Source of the DNA: Saccharothrix sp. NRRL B-16348
GTDB lineage: Bacteria; Actinomycetota; Actinomycetes; Mycobacteriales; Pseudonocardiaceae
NCBI RefSeq assembly: GCF_001280085.1
Contig: NZ_LGED01000208.1
Coordinates: 62,001 to 126,000, forward strand
Reading direction: 5' to 3'
DNA length: 64,000 nucleotides
The notes beneath the pieces were generated by a model, which was not told the DNA's origin, searched no databases, and worked only from the letters and a program-made list of their open reading frames with translations. Position 1 is the stretch's first letter, and each line of letters starts with the position of its first letter. Below, one piece after another: positions 1 through 8,616 of this stretch. The position numbers and the translations under genes were made by a program.

Positions 1-888
1 CACCGCGTCGTCCACAAGAGACTCCACTTCGGCGTCGACACGCTCACGGTCCACATCGGACAAGCGGGAACCCTGGATTTCCAACGGGTCTCGCGACCGT
101 CCTTTGACGATCTCGTCGTCCGGGCGATACCGAACCCGCGCACGGTGCTCCCACGTGTGGTGCACGTCGAACCGGTAGGTCACGCACTCGATCAACGACG
201 GCCCGCCGCCCGCCCGGGCGCGGTCGACGGCGGTGCGCGCGGCGTCCAGCACGGCCACGGGGTCCATGCCGTCGACCGTCGTCGACGGGATGCCGAACGC
301 CTCGCCCCGCCCGGTGATCGTGCCCGCGACCGCGTCCGCCACGGTCAGCGTCGTGGCGTAGCCGTTGTTCTCGCAGACGAACAGCACCGGCAGCCGCCAC
401 AGCGCGGCCAGGTTCAGCGACTCCAGCAGCACGCCCTGGTTGACCGCGCCGTCGCCGAAGAAGCTCACCGCCACCCGACCGTCACCCGCCCGCTTGGCCG
501 CCCACGCCGCGCCCGCCGTGATCGGCGCGTTCGCGCCGACGATGGCGTTCGCGCCGAGGATGCCCAGCCGGAAGTCCGCGGCGTGCATGGACCCGCCGCG
601 CCCCCGGTTGAGCCCGGTGGTGCGGCCGGCCAGCTCGGCCAGCACCCGCTTCGGGTCGGCGCCCTTGGCCAGCACGTGCCCGTGCCCGCGGTGGGTGCTG
701 GTGATCATGTCGTCGGCCCGCAGCGCTGCGCACACCCCGGCGGCGACGGCCTCCTGCCCGGTGCAGGGGTGGATGCCGCCGACGATGTCGCCCGCGCGGA
801 CCAGCTCGACCGCCCGTTCCTCGAACCGGCGGATCAACCGGACGGTCCGGTACAGGTCGGCGTGCGCCGCCGCGCTCAGGAGCGCCAC
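1..888 (-). CDS. TPP-dependent dehydrogenase E1 component, alpha subunit (partial)
   Basis: Runs off the left edge, so only about 296 codons are present against about 330 usual for the family. The thiamine-diphosphate motif is clear: GDG at residues 145-147 and NN at 174-175, with the expected spacing, plus the N-terminal HPCTGQEA and HRGHGH segments of PDH/BCKDH-type E1-alpha proteins. The enzyme would decarboxylate a 2-oxo acid and pass the acyl group to a lipoyl partner. No beta subunit is in the window; it should lie to the left. The start is taken as GTG at 888, which overlaps the end of the upstream gene by 13 bases. Next to hydroxymandelate synthase it may act on an aryl 2-oxo acid, as PglB/PglC do in phenylglycine assembly (inference). 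Confidence 0.85.
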   Translation of the reverse strand, partial: MALLSAAAHADLYRTVRLIRRFEERAVELVRAGDIVGGIHPCTGQEAVAAGVCAALRADDMITSTHRGHGHVLAKGADPKRVLAELAGRTTGLNRGRGGSMHAADFRLGILGANAIVGANAPITAGAAWAAKRAGDGRVAVSFFGDGAVNQGVLLESLNLAALWRLPVLFVCENNGYATTLTVADAVAGTITGRGEAFGIPSTTVDGMDPVAVLDAARTAVDRARAGGGPSLIECVTYRFDVHHTWEHRARVRYRPDDEIVKGRSRDPLEIQGSRLSDVDRERVDAEVESLVDDAV

Positions 889-1784
889 AGCGGCGGGCAG
901 AACTCCGGGTCCGCGTAGTCCGGCCTGCCGTCGTGCGTGCGGCGCACCAGCGAGTCGTGGTTGTAGAACGCCGAGGTGCCGTCGGCGAGCCGGAAGTCGC
1001 GGAAGGCGTTGTCGCCGTCCTGGAGGTGCAGCGAGATCGCCTGGCGCGGCCGGGTCGACCGGTTGGCGGCACTGCCGTGGTAGGTGCGGCAGTGGTGGAA
1101 GCTCATGTGCCCCTTGGGGATGATCATCGGGATCTTGGACACACTCACGCCGTTGTGGGCGGCGTTGGCGGACAGCAGGTCCTCCAGGTGGTCGTGGTCG
1201 CGGTCGGCGAAGTGGCGCGTGGTGCTGTCGTCGAACCCGACCTCCTCCCAGCGGTGGCTGCCGTCCACCATCGTGATGGTGCCCAGCTCCTCGTCGCAGT
1301 CGTGGAACGGGATGAACGCGGTCAGCATCCGGTCGGAGGACGACGACGACCAGTAGTGCTTGTCGAAGTGCCACGGCACGACGTTGGACGGCTCGTCGGC
1401 GATCGGCGGCTTGTAGATCAGGGTCGACTGGAACACCCGGATCTCCGACGCCTCGGCCAGGCGCGCCGCCACCGCGCCGATGATCGGCTTGAGCAGTGCC
1501 TTGGCGATGCCGTCGCTCTCGTAGTGCACGTAGTCGTTGTGCCGCTGCACGTCGCCGTGCGCGGGCTCCCAGTAGGCCAGGCGCGGTGGACGGGAGGGCA
1601 GGCGGCGGCTGCGCTCGCCCTCGTAGTAGCGGTCCACCGCGGCGGCCAGCTCGTCCACCTCGTCGTCGGACAGCAGCTTCTTCGACAGGTACCAGCCGTG
1701 CTCGGCGAAGAAGCGGACCTCGTCGTCGGTCGGGAGCAGCTCCCGTTCCCGCTCGGTCAGCGCGAGCGCGTTCACCTCGGTCAC
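876..1784 (-). CDS. Phytanoyl-CoA dioxygenase (PhyH) family Fe(II)/2-oxoglutarate oxygenase
   Basis: A 302-residue protein with the double-stranded beta-helix signature of PhyH oxygenases: HxD at H139/D141 (PWHFDKHYW), a distal His at about H236 and a 2-oxoglutarate-binding Arg just after it (RSTRPRQ). It probably hydroxylates a carrier-bound or free aryl/amino-acyl intermediate; the substrate cannot be read from sequence. It starts with GTG at 1784, inside a GTGA overlap with the hmaS stop, so it is translationally coupled to hmaS. A five-serine run follows the HxD motif, which is unusual but sits in a surface-loop position. Confidence 0.85.
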   Translation of the reverse strand: MTEVNALALTERERELLPTDDEVRFFAEHGWYLSKKLLSDDEVDELAAAVDRYYEGERSRRLPSRPPRLAYWEPAHGDVQRHNDYVHYESDGIAKALLKPIIGAVAARLAEASEIRVFQSTLIYKPPIADEPSNVVPWHFDKHYWSSSSSDRMLTAFIPFHDCDEELGTITMVDGSHRWEEVGFDDSTTRHFADRDHDHLEDLLSANAAHNGVSVSKIPMIIPKGHMSFHHCRTYHGSAANRSTRPRQAISLHLQDGDNAFRDFRLADGTSAFYNHDSLVRRTHDGRPDYADPEFCPPLWRS

Positions 1785-2866
1785 TTGTCCTCCCCAGCGG
1801 TGGTGCCGGACAGTTCACCGCGCTTGGCCTCGTACAGGGCGCGGATGTTGCCGCTGCCGAAGGTCAGCGCGCCGCGGCGTTCGATGATCTCCAGGAACAG
1901 CGTGCGGCGGACGTGCACGGACTCGGTGAAGATCTGCAGCAGCTGGCCCCAGTGGTCGCGGTCGACCAGCACCCCGAGGCGGCGCAGCTCGTCCAGCGGC
2001 GCGTCCAGGTGGCCGACGCGGTCCTCCAGCGAGTCGTAGTAGGCGCCGGGCGTGCCCAGGAAGCGGACGCCGTGCCCGGACAGCGTGCCGACCGCGCGCA
2101 CGATGTCGTCCGTGCCGAACGCGACGTGCTGGACGCCCGCGCCCTCGTGCCAGGTCAGGAAGTCGTCGATCTGGCCGGGGGTGCGGTCCGGGTCGGGTTC
2201 GATCAGCGTGAACGTCACCTGCCCGGACGGGCTCTGCACCACCTTGGAGTCCATGCCCTGCCCGCCGACCTCCACGTACTCCTCGAAGATCTGCTCGAAG
2301 CCGAACACGTCGACGTAGTAGCGCGTGGTCGGGCCCAGCCGCCCGGCGGGCACGCAGATCGCGAGGTGGTCGATGGCGCGCAGCAGCTTGCCGTCGCTGT
2401 ACGGGTCGGGCTCGTCGACGACCAGCGCGCCGGGCAGGAACTCGCGCCGCGCGCCGTGCCGCTCCACCAGCCGGTGGGTCACGTCGGAGAAGCCGGAGAC
2501 CTCCGCGACGACGACCCGCTGCTCGCCATCGCCGTAGACCTTCGGCGGCGACAGGGGTTGCGCGCCGCGCTCGACCAGCAGCCGGTACGCCGCCGCCGCG
2601 TCGTCCACGCCGATGCCGACGACGGCCACGCCGTCCCCGTGGCGGCGCACGTACTCGGTGGCCGGGTGCTCGGCGTTCAGCCCGGAGGTCAGCACCACCT
2701 GGATCTCGCCCTGGCGCAGCAGCAGCGAGCGCTGCTCGCCCAAGCCCGTCTCGGGGCCGCCCTGGCCGCGCACCTGGAACCCGAACGCGGTGCACAGGTA
2801 GAACGCCGCCTGCTTGGCGTCGCCTACGTACAGTTCGATGTGGTCGATGCCGGAGATCCGCATCAA
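1781..2866 (-). CDS. hmaS: 4-hydroxymandelate synthase
   Basis: A 361-residue two-domain vicinal-oxygen-chelate dioxygenase that would convert 4-hydroxyphenylpyruvate to 4-hydroxymandelate. The iron ligands are H167 (IDHLAI), H247 (VQHVAF) and E326 (FLEIIER). It reads as hydroxymandelate synthase rather than homogentisate-forming HPPD. The central strand is VVQSPSGQVTFTLIEP, as in glycopeptide-cluster HmaS, where HPPD has KVKFPINEP. The C-terminal helix is GSGNIRALYEA, with Ile at 341 where HPPD has Phe (GKGNFKALFEA). In known pathways the product feeds 4-hydroxyphenylglycine, and an HpgT-like aminotransferase is three genes upstream. The family comparison is from memory. The start overlaps the carrier-protein stop (ATGA). 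Confidence 0.87.
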   Translation of the reverse strand: MMRISGIDHIELYVGDAKQAAFYLCTAFGFQVRGQGGPETGLGEQRSLLLRQGEIQVVLTSGLNAEHPATEYVRRHGDGVAVVGIGVDDAAAAYRLLVERGAQPLSPPKVYGDGEQRVVVAEVSGFSDVTHRLVERHGARREFLPGALVVDEPDPYSDGKLLRAIDHLAICVPAGRLGPTTRYYVDVFGFEQIFEEYVEVGGQGMDSKVVQSPSGQVTFTLIEPDPDRTPGQIDDFLTWHEGAGVQHVAFGTDDIVRAVGTLSGHGVRFLGTPGAYYDSLEDRVGHLDAPLDELRRLGVLVDRDHWGQLLQIFTESVHVRRTLFLEIIERRGALTFGSGNIRALYEAKRGELSGTTAGEDK

Positions 2867-3138
2867 GCCGCCCCGATCGCTTCCCGCAGCACGTCGACCG
2901 CGCCGTCGATGGTGGTCATCCGACCGTACTGGTCCTCGTCCAACTCCAGGCGCGCCCCGTAGCGCTGCTCGACCTGGTGCAGCAGCCAGGCCAGCTCCAT
3001 CGACTCGATGCCCTCGGGCACGTCCCGCGCCGACCTGCCGTCGAGGCCGGCGAGCATCGCCACGACCTCGTCCCGGCCCGGCGCCGGCCCACCCACCCCG
3101 GCTCCCCCGTCCGCGACGGGGCGGTCTGGCGTCCTCAT
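2863..3138 (-). CDS. Discrete acyl/peptidyl carrier protein
   Basis: A 91-residue carrier protein. The phosphopantetheine serine is S46 in EGIESMELAWLL, at the start of helix II, followed by a typical acidic helix. The first 25 residues are Gly/Pro-rich and probably disordered. It lies four bases from the upstream adenylating ligase and overlaps hmaS, so the ligase most likely loads this carrier with the aryl acid or aryl amino acid made by hmaS and the aminotransferase. Confidence 0.82.
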   Translation of the reverse strand: MRTPDRPVADGGAGVGGPAPGRDEVVAMLAGLDGRSARDVPEGIESMELAWLLHQVEQRYGARLELDEDQYGRMTTIDGAVDVLREAIGAA

Positions 3139-3142
3139 CGGA

Positions 3143-4558
3143 TCACCTTCCTTCTCGCTGGGCCTGGCGGAGCACCGACCGGTCGCGCACGAGTTTTCCC
3201 GTGGTGGTGCGCGGCATCGCCGCCAGCACGTGCAGCTGTCTCGGCCGCTTGTAGCCGGCCAGCCGCTCGGCGAGACCGGCGCGGACGGCGTCGACTGACG
3301 CGCCCGTCGCGAGCTGCACGTAGCCGGTGATCACGTCGTCGTGCAGCACGACGGCGGCCTCGACGCCCGGCAGCGCGGTCAGCGTCGCCTCGACCTCGGT
3401 CAGGTCGACCTTGAGCCCGCCCACCGAGACCTGCGAGTCCAGCCGGCCCTTGACGGTGACCAGGCCGGTGGCCGGGTCGACGACGCCCGCGTCCCGGGTG
3501 CGCAGCCACCCGTCGGACCAGCGGGTCGGGTCGGACAGGCCGACGTAGGGCGATTCCGGCCTGCTCACCAGCAGTTCGCCGGCACGTTCGACAACGGCGA
3601 GGCCGGGTGCCGGGGTCAGCGCGGGGCGGTGCGCGCCGAACAGGTCGGTGGCGATGACGCCGACCTCGGTCATGCCCCACATGTTGCCCAGCGGCACGCC
3701 GTACTTGTCCAGGAACGCGGTGGCCGTCGCGGCGGGCACCAGCTCGCCGCCGGTGGTCATCCGCTTCAACTGGGGCAGGCGCGGCGGTTCGGCGACCGAG
3801 GCGAGCAGTCCGATGTGGAACGGGACGCCGAGCACCGTCGCCGGGCTGGTCTCGGCGGCCACGGCGGCCAGCACGCCGTCCCCGGTGAGCCGTTCCGGCG
3901 GCCGGATCCGGACGCCCGCGTGCAGCCCGTAGAGCAGCGCGCCGACCAACCCCAGCACGTGCACCATCGAGGCGAGCACGACGATCCGCTCGCCGGGCAG
4001 CGGCACGCCGTCGATGCGCGTGTAGCGGTCGACCTCGGCGATCAGGTCCGCCGCGGTGCGTCCGATCACCTTGGACGGTCCGGTGGAGCCGGAGCTGAGC
4101 TGGATCACCGCGTGCGGTGTCGCGGCGGGGCGGCCGGGGTGCGGGGTGACGGTCTCCTCGACGTCGGCGAAGGCGCGCAACGGGTTGCCGCGCACCACAC
4201 CGGGCGCGACCACGACCTGCGGCGCCAGCCTTGCCAGCGCGGCGTCGACCTCGAACGGCGTGAGCCGGTGGTCCAGCAGCGCGACCTGCGCGCCGATCCG
4301 CCAGCCCGCCAACAGGTTCGCCACGTACGCCAGGGACGGCGGCAGGCGCAGCACGAGCGAGCCGCCCGCGCGCAGTCCCGCCGCTTCCAGCCGGACACGG
4401 CGCTCGGCGACCATGCGGCGCAGCGCGGCTCGGTCCACCGGGCCGTCGACGTGCAGGCACACCTGGGCGTCCGGGCCGCGCAGCAGGATCTCGTCCACCC
4501 ACTCGGGGCCTGCCACCGGAGCGGACCCGGTCTCCGCGAGATGACGTGTCACGAACAC
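3143..4558 (-). CDS. Stand-alone adenylating enzyme (AMP-dependent ligase / A domain)
   Basis: A 471-residue ANL-superfamily enzyme. The P-loop A3 motif is SSGSTGPSK at about 155-163, an acidic WGMTE motif sits in the middle, and the catalytic lysine of the C-terminal subdomain is K455 (TTTGKLVRD). Both catalytic elements are intact, so it should adenylate a carboxylic acid and load the neighbouring carrier protein. The compact N-terminal half is typical of loading-type A domains. It starts with GTG at 4558, about 40 bases downstream of a good promoter candidate, so it may head a sub-operon with the carrier, hmaS, PhyH and E1-alpha genes. Confidence 0.85.
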   Translation of the reverse strand: MFVTRHLAETGSAPVAGPEWVDEILLRGPDAQVCLHVDGPVDRAALRRMVAERRVRLEAAGLRAGGSLVLRLPPSLAYVANLLAGWRIGAQVALLDHRLTPFEVDAALARLAPQVVVAPGVVRGNPLRAFADVEETVTPHPGRPAATPHAVIQLSSGSTGPSKVIGRTAADLIAEVDRYTRIDGVPLPGERIVVLASMVHVLGLVGALLYGLHAGVRIRPPERLTGDGVLAAVAAETSPATVLGVPFHIGLLASVAEPPRLPQLKRMTTGGELVPAATATAFLDKYGVPLGNMWGMTEVGVIATDLFGAHRPALTPAPGLAVVERAGELLVSRPESPYVGLSDPTRWSDGWLRTRDAGVVDPATGLVTVKGRLDSQVSVGGLKVDLTEVEATLTALPGVEAAVVLHDDVITGYVQLATGASVDAVRAGLAERLAGYKRPRQLHVLAAMPRTTTGKLVRDRSVLRQAQREGR

Positions 4559-4597
4559 CCCCGCCCGATCGCGCGCCTGCGGTGAACGAATGCCGAA

Positions 4598-4626
4598 CTG
4601 ATACGCGTGCCGAAGCGATACGGCAA
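4598..4626 (-). promoter_or_regulatory. Candidate sigma-70-type promoter for the ligase-ACP-hmaS-PhyH-E1 segment
   Basis: On the minus strand a TTGCCG hexamer (4626-4621) is followed after exactly 17 bases by TATCAG (4603-4598). This lies in the only sizeable gap (4559-4651) of the leftward operon. Predicted transcription would begin about 30 bases before the GTG at 4558. Sequence match only. Confidence 0.4.
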
Positions 4627-4651
4627 GGAAATGAACGTGGTGAAGCCTACG

Positions 4652-5980
4652 TCACCGCTCGGCCGAGGCACTATCGGCCAATCGGTCGCGGGTGTCGTCG
4701 ATCAATGCCGCCAGCCGGTCCAGCCCGGTGTCGATCAACTCCGGGGAAACCGCGCTGAACGAAAGCCGCAGCGCGTGCACGGGCGGCGCGCCGGCGTAGA
4801 AATGACCCATAGGCGTCCACAACACCCGGTAGTCGCGGGCGGACCGTTCCAGCAGCGCGTCGTCCACCGGGAAGGGAACGCCCACCACGACGAAGAACCC
4901 TCCGTTGGGCGCGGTCCAGGTGACGTCGCCGCCTTGCGGGAACCGCGCCGCGAGACCGTCCAGGACGCGGCGCAGGTTGCCCGCGTACAGCTCGCGCTGA
5001 CGGGCGGTGGCGTCGGCCAGGCTGCCGCCGTGCTCGACCAGCGCACCACCGATCACGGCCTGCGCGATGGGCGAGGTGTTCACCGTGACCATGCTCTTGA
5101 TCTTGGACAGCTCGTCGGCGAGCAGTCCCACCCCGCCGGACGCCGAGGCCACCCGCTGGTCGGCCACCACGTACCCGACGCGCGCCCCGGGCAGCACCGT
5201 CTTGGCGAACGACCCCAGGTAGATCACCCTGCGGTGCTCGTCCAGCGCCTTGAGCGTCGGCACCCGCGCACCGCCGTGGAACAGCCCGTACGGGTTGTCC
5301 TCGACCAGCAGGACGTCCTCCTCTCGCGCCACCTCCAGCAGCGCCCGCCGGGTCTCCAGGTCCATGCTCAGGCCGGACGGGTTGGCGAAGTCCGGCATCA
5401 CGTAGCAGGCGCGCGGACGGCGTCCGGCGGCGCGCTCGCGGCGGATCACGGCCACCAGGTCGGCCAGGTCGACCCCGCCCGCCGAGGTAGCCACCGGCCG
5501 CACCGGCAGGTCGGCCAGCCGCGCCGCGCCGGTCAGCCCGACGTACGTCGGGGACACCGCGAGCAGGACGTCCCGGGTGTCGGCGCGGAATGCGCGCGCG
5601 ACGAGGAACATCGCCTCCTGGCACCCCGCCGTGACGACGACCGACTCGGGGTCGACAACGGTTCCCTCGTCGCGCCGCAGGTTCTCGGCGACCAGTTCGT
5701 GGATGATGCCCTTGGTGCGCCCGTACTGCAATACGGTGCGCCGCACCTCGGCCGGTGTCAGTCCCCGTTTGCGTTCCAGGTGGTCGCCGAACAATCGCAG
5801 ATATCGCGGCACGTCGGCCAGGTCGAAGAACTCCTCGGTGGGCCTCCCGGCGGCCAGGGAAATGGCTTCGGGATAGCGCCCGGCAATCTCGTTGAGGAAA
5901 TTCATCGAGTGCGCCGCGGGATCTTCCAGACCGCCGAACAGGTCCGCGGTGGCCAGGTCGGCGGTCTCCGCGGTGCTCAC
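4652..5980 (-). CDS. hpgT: PLP aminotransferase, HpgT-like (aryl 2-oxo acid to arylglycine)
   Basis: A 442-residue fold-type I aminotransferase with Schiff-base lysine K260 in YLGSFAKTVLPGARVGY and the substrate/PLP strand PDFANPSG at about 196-203. N-terminal segments such as SMNFLNE, QYGRTKGIIHEL and SPTYVGLTGAARL match my recollection of HpgT/PglE enzymes of glycopeptide and streptogramin clusters, which form 4-hydroxy- or phenylglycine from the aryl glyoxylate. No hydroxymandelate oxidase (Hmo) was found to supply that oxo acid, so it may lie outside or be replaced. It starts with GTG at 5980 behind a strong GGGGAGG site, overlapping the NRPS stop (GTGA). Confidence 0.75.
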   Translation of the reverse strand: MSTAETADLATADLFGGLEDPAAHSMNFLNEIAGRYPEAISLAAGRPTEEFFDLADVPRYLRLFGDHLERKRGLTPAEVRRTVLQYGRTKGIIHELVAENLRRDEGTVVDPESVVVTAGCQEAMFLVARAFRADTRDVLLAVSPTYVGLTGAARLADLPVRPVATSAGGVDLADLVAVIRRERAAGRRPRACYVMPDFANPSGLSMDLETRRALLEVAREEDVLLVEDNPYGLFHGGARVPTLKALDEHRRVIYLGSFAKTVLPGARVGYVVADQRVASASGGVGLLADELSKIKSMVTVNTSPIAQAVIGGALVEHGGSLADATARQRELYAGNLRRVLDGLAARFPQGGDVTWTAPNGGFFVVVGVPFPVDDALLERSARDYRVLWTPMGHFYAGAPPVHALRLSFSAVSPELIDTGLDRLAALIDDTRDRLADSASAER

Positions 5981-8613
5981 GTCGCCTCCCCGCGCGCGGT
6001 GCGGCGGCGGTCGCGCGCGGCGAGCACCGAGCGCAGCAGGTCGTCCAGCTCGGTGTCGGACAGCTCGGCCAGCCCGTCGTCGGGTTCGGGTTGCCGCTCC
6101 GCGGTGACGATGGCCGCGAGCGCGGCGATGGTGGGCGTGGCGAAGATCCGGTGCAGCGGCAGGTTCACGCCGTAGGCCTCGGCGACTTTCGCGGCGAACC
6201 GCATGACCGTCAACGACCCGGCGCCGCGCCCGAACAGGTTGTCGTGCACGGCGATCCGGTCGGTGGTGCGCAGCAGGTCGGCCCAGATCCGCGCCATCGT
6301 CCGCTCGACGTCGTCCCGGGGCTGCCCCCAGTCGGGCTCGGGCAGGGTGTCGGACAGCTCGTCCAGTGCCACGAACAGCTCGGGGACCATCCGCTCCGGC
6401 AGCGTGGCGCGCAGGTGCCGCCGGAGGCCTTCGCCGCTCTCGTCGGACACCACGTACGCGACCAACGCCGTCTCGCCGTCCTTCGGCGCACCGATCACGA
6501 CGGCGTCCCGCACGGCCCGGTGCGTTCGGAGTTCCGCCGCGATCCCACCGGGGTCCACCCACCTGCCGCGGACCTCCACCTTGGCATCGGTGCGCCCGAC
6601 GAGGTCGAGGCGTCCGTCCTCCCGCCACCGCGCCAGGTCGCCGGTCGCGTGCTCGCCGACGTGCACCTCGCCGATGGCGCCGATCGGCACGGGCACACCG
6701 CGCTCGTCCAGGATTCCGGCTCCGGAGCGGTTCGTCGCGGGCCAGCGCCCGGCCACCGGCCAGAGCGCCGACTCGGCGTCGCCGTGGAGGTGCCACAGCT
6801 CCGTGCCCGGAGTGTCGAGTGCTTCGGCGAGCTCCGGTGTGAGGCCGGTGCACAGCCGCAGTCGCACGCTGTCCGGCACGGTCGGGAGGTGCCGCCAGGT
6901 GTACGCCGACGCGTGCAGGGCGGTGATCCCGTCCAGGTTCCTGCCATCGGTGACCACCACGTCCGCACCGCACACCAGGGGCAGCAGCAGTTCCATCAGG
7001 GCGACGTCGACAGCGGCGCCGACCGCGGCGAAACGATCTCCCGGGCCCAGCGGGAGATCACGGCGGAGCACCGCGAGCACGTCGGCCACCGCACGATGCG
7101 TGACGTCACGACCGTCGACGACGTAGGCGACCGGGTTCGGCTCCGCGGCGTCGATCGGCTCGCCCTCCGCCGAAGTGATCACGGTCGCGTCACCGATCGG
7201 GACGTGCTCCTCCTCGGTCACGACCAGCTTGAGCCCGGACTTCCGGACGCTCTTCTCCAGGCCGGGCAACGGGAGGTCCGGGTCCAGCAGCACGGCCGTC
7301 CGGCCCGCCCACCACGTGCCCAGCACGGCCACGAGCAGTCCCACACCGCGCCGGACGCACACACCGACGTGGTGATCCGTGCCCTGCTCGGCGATCACCC
7401 GGGCCAGCACAGCGGCACGTCGACACACCTCGGGCATGGGCACGGTGCCGGTGCTGTCGGTGACAGAGGCTGCCGACTCGCGGAGGGCCCGCACCACATC
7501 GAGGTCCGGCACCGTCGGGGCGACGGCCTCTTGTCCCGGCTGCAGCGGAAGGTCCGCGACCGGAGTGTCCGGGTGCTGCCCGGCGTGTTCGAGCACCGCC
7601 ACGACCGATCGCAGGAACCGTTCCGCGAACGGCGTTGCGTACACGTCCGCGCGGTAGGCCAGCCTGAGGGTGCCGTTCTCCCCCGCGTCCAATTGGAAAT
7701 CAGCCAACGGGAAGTCGGCCCATGCCTGACCGGTGGTGGAGAAGCCGACGACGGGACGGGCCACACCGAGTTCGGCGGCGAGCTTGTCGAACGGCAGCTC
7801 GTCGTGCGACAGCGCTTCCGCGGCCGAACCACGCACTCGCGCGTGCAACTCCGCGAACGTGCCGGTGACGGACACCCGCAGGGGCACGACGTCGGCGAAC
7901 GGCCCCACGATCCGCTCCAACTCCGCCCGGACGCGCCCGCTGACGGGCAAGGCGATCACCAGGTCGCGCTGCCTGGCGTAGCGGGACAGCACGACCGCGT
8001 ACGCGGCGAGCGCGGCGGCCTGGTCGCCGGGTGCCTCGGCCGTGACCTCACCCCAGGACGGCGTGGACGGCGGGTCGGCGGGCAGGGGAAGACCGGCGGG
8101 GGCGTCGCGCAGCGTTTCGCGCCACGGCGCCAGTTGCCGCTCCAACTCCTCCCCCGCCAGGCGTTCGCGATGCCACACGGCGTAGTCGCCGTAGTCCATC
8201 CAGAGTTCGGGCAGCTCTCCGCCTCCATACGCGGTGCACAACTCGTCCAGCAGGAGGTCCAGCGCCGGACCGTCGGCGACGACCCGGTGCGCGGACACGA
8301 CGAGCGACGGCTGTTCCGGCGGCCCGACCAGCGCGACGCGCGCCAGCGGCGGCGTGGCCAGGTCGAACGGCTCGGCCGACTCCTCGTGCGCGACGGGCAG
8401 TTCGGCGGTGTCCGCCACGACCTGCTCCGGCTCGCCGTCGACCGTGACGACCGACGTGCGGAGGGCGGCGTGCCGGACGACCGCGGCGTCCACCGCCCGG
8501 CGCAGGGCATCGGGGTCCACCGGGCCGTCGAGCCGCCGGGCGCGCCGCAGCACCGCCGCCGGCCCGTCGAGCGACCAGTAGCGGAGCTGCGCGAACGAGA
8601 GCGGGTACCGCAC
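5977..8613 (-). CDS. Degenerate NRPS, condensation-adenylation-PCP
   Basis: An 878-residue protein in C-A-PCP order. The condensation domain (about 1-370) has HRxxxDG at H109-G115 instead of HHxxxDG, so the catalytic second His is Arg110. The A domain (about 370-770) has lost its A3 P-loop: the region reads AYVVDGRDVTHR with no Ser/Thr/Gly-rich loop. It also lacks the A10 lysine, with LPEPDWG where PxTxxGK is expected, although a TGDLARW A7 motif survives. The PCP looks functional, with S800 in FGRGAGSLTVM. About 50 residues follow the PCP. I infer a scaffold or carrier-presenting protein loaded in trans. It starts at 8613, three bases after the upstream ligase stop. Confidence 0.8.
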   Translation of the reverse strand: MRYPLSFAQLRYWSLDGPAAVLRRARRLDGPVDPDALRRAVDAAVVRHAALRTSVVTVDGEPEQVVADTAELPVAHEESAEPFDLATPPLARVALVGPPEQPSLVVSAHRVVADGPALDLLLDELCTAYGGGELPELWMDYGDYAVWHRERLAGEELERQLAPWRETLRDAPAGLPLPADPPSTPSWGEVTAEAPGDQAAALAAYAVVLSRYARQRDLVIALPVSGRVRAELERIVGPFADVVPLRVSVTGTFAELHARVRGSAAEALSHDELPFDKLAAELGVARPVVGFSTTGQAWADFPLADFQLDAGENGTLRLAYRADVYATPFAERFLRSVVAVLEHAGQHPDTPVADLPLQPGQEAVAPTVPDLDVVRALRESAASVTDSTGTVPMPEVCRRAAVLARVIAEQGTDHHVGVCVRRGVGLLVAVLGTWWAGRTAVLLDPDLPLPGLEKSVRKSGLKLVVTEEEHVPIGDATVITSAEGEPIDAAEPNPVAYVVDGRDVTHRAVADVLAVLRRDLPLGPGDRFAAVGAAVDVALMELLLPLVCGADVVVTDGRNLDGITALHASAYTWRHLPTVPDSVRLRLCTGLTPELAEALDTPGTELWHLHGDAESALWPVAGRWPATNRSGAGILDERGVPVPIGAIGEVHVGEHATGDLARWREDGRLDLVGRTDAKVEVRGRWVDPGGIAAELRTHRAVRDAVVIGAPKDGETALVAYVVSDESGEGLRRHLRATLPERMVPELFVALDELSDTLPEPDWGQPRDDVERTMARIWADLLRTTDRIAVHDNLFGRGAGSLTVMRFAAKVAEAYGVNLPLHRIFATPTIAALAAIVTAERQPEPDDGLAELSDTELDDLLRSVLAARDRRRTARGEAT

Positions 8614-8616
8614 GCG

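Noticed and set aside
1781..2866. Housekeeping 4-hydroxyphenylpyruvate dioxygenase (homogentisate pathway)
   Set aside because: Key positions match hydroxymandelate synthase (TLIEP strand, Ile341 in the C-terminal helix), and the context is a secondary-metabolite operon.
4652..6973. 773-residue fusion aminotransferase
   Set aside because: The N-terminal part is an Arg-rich shadow of the NRPS; GTG 5980 has a strong ribosome binding site.
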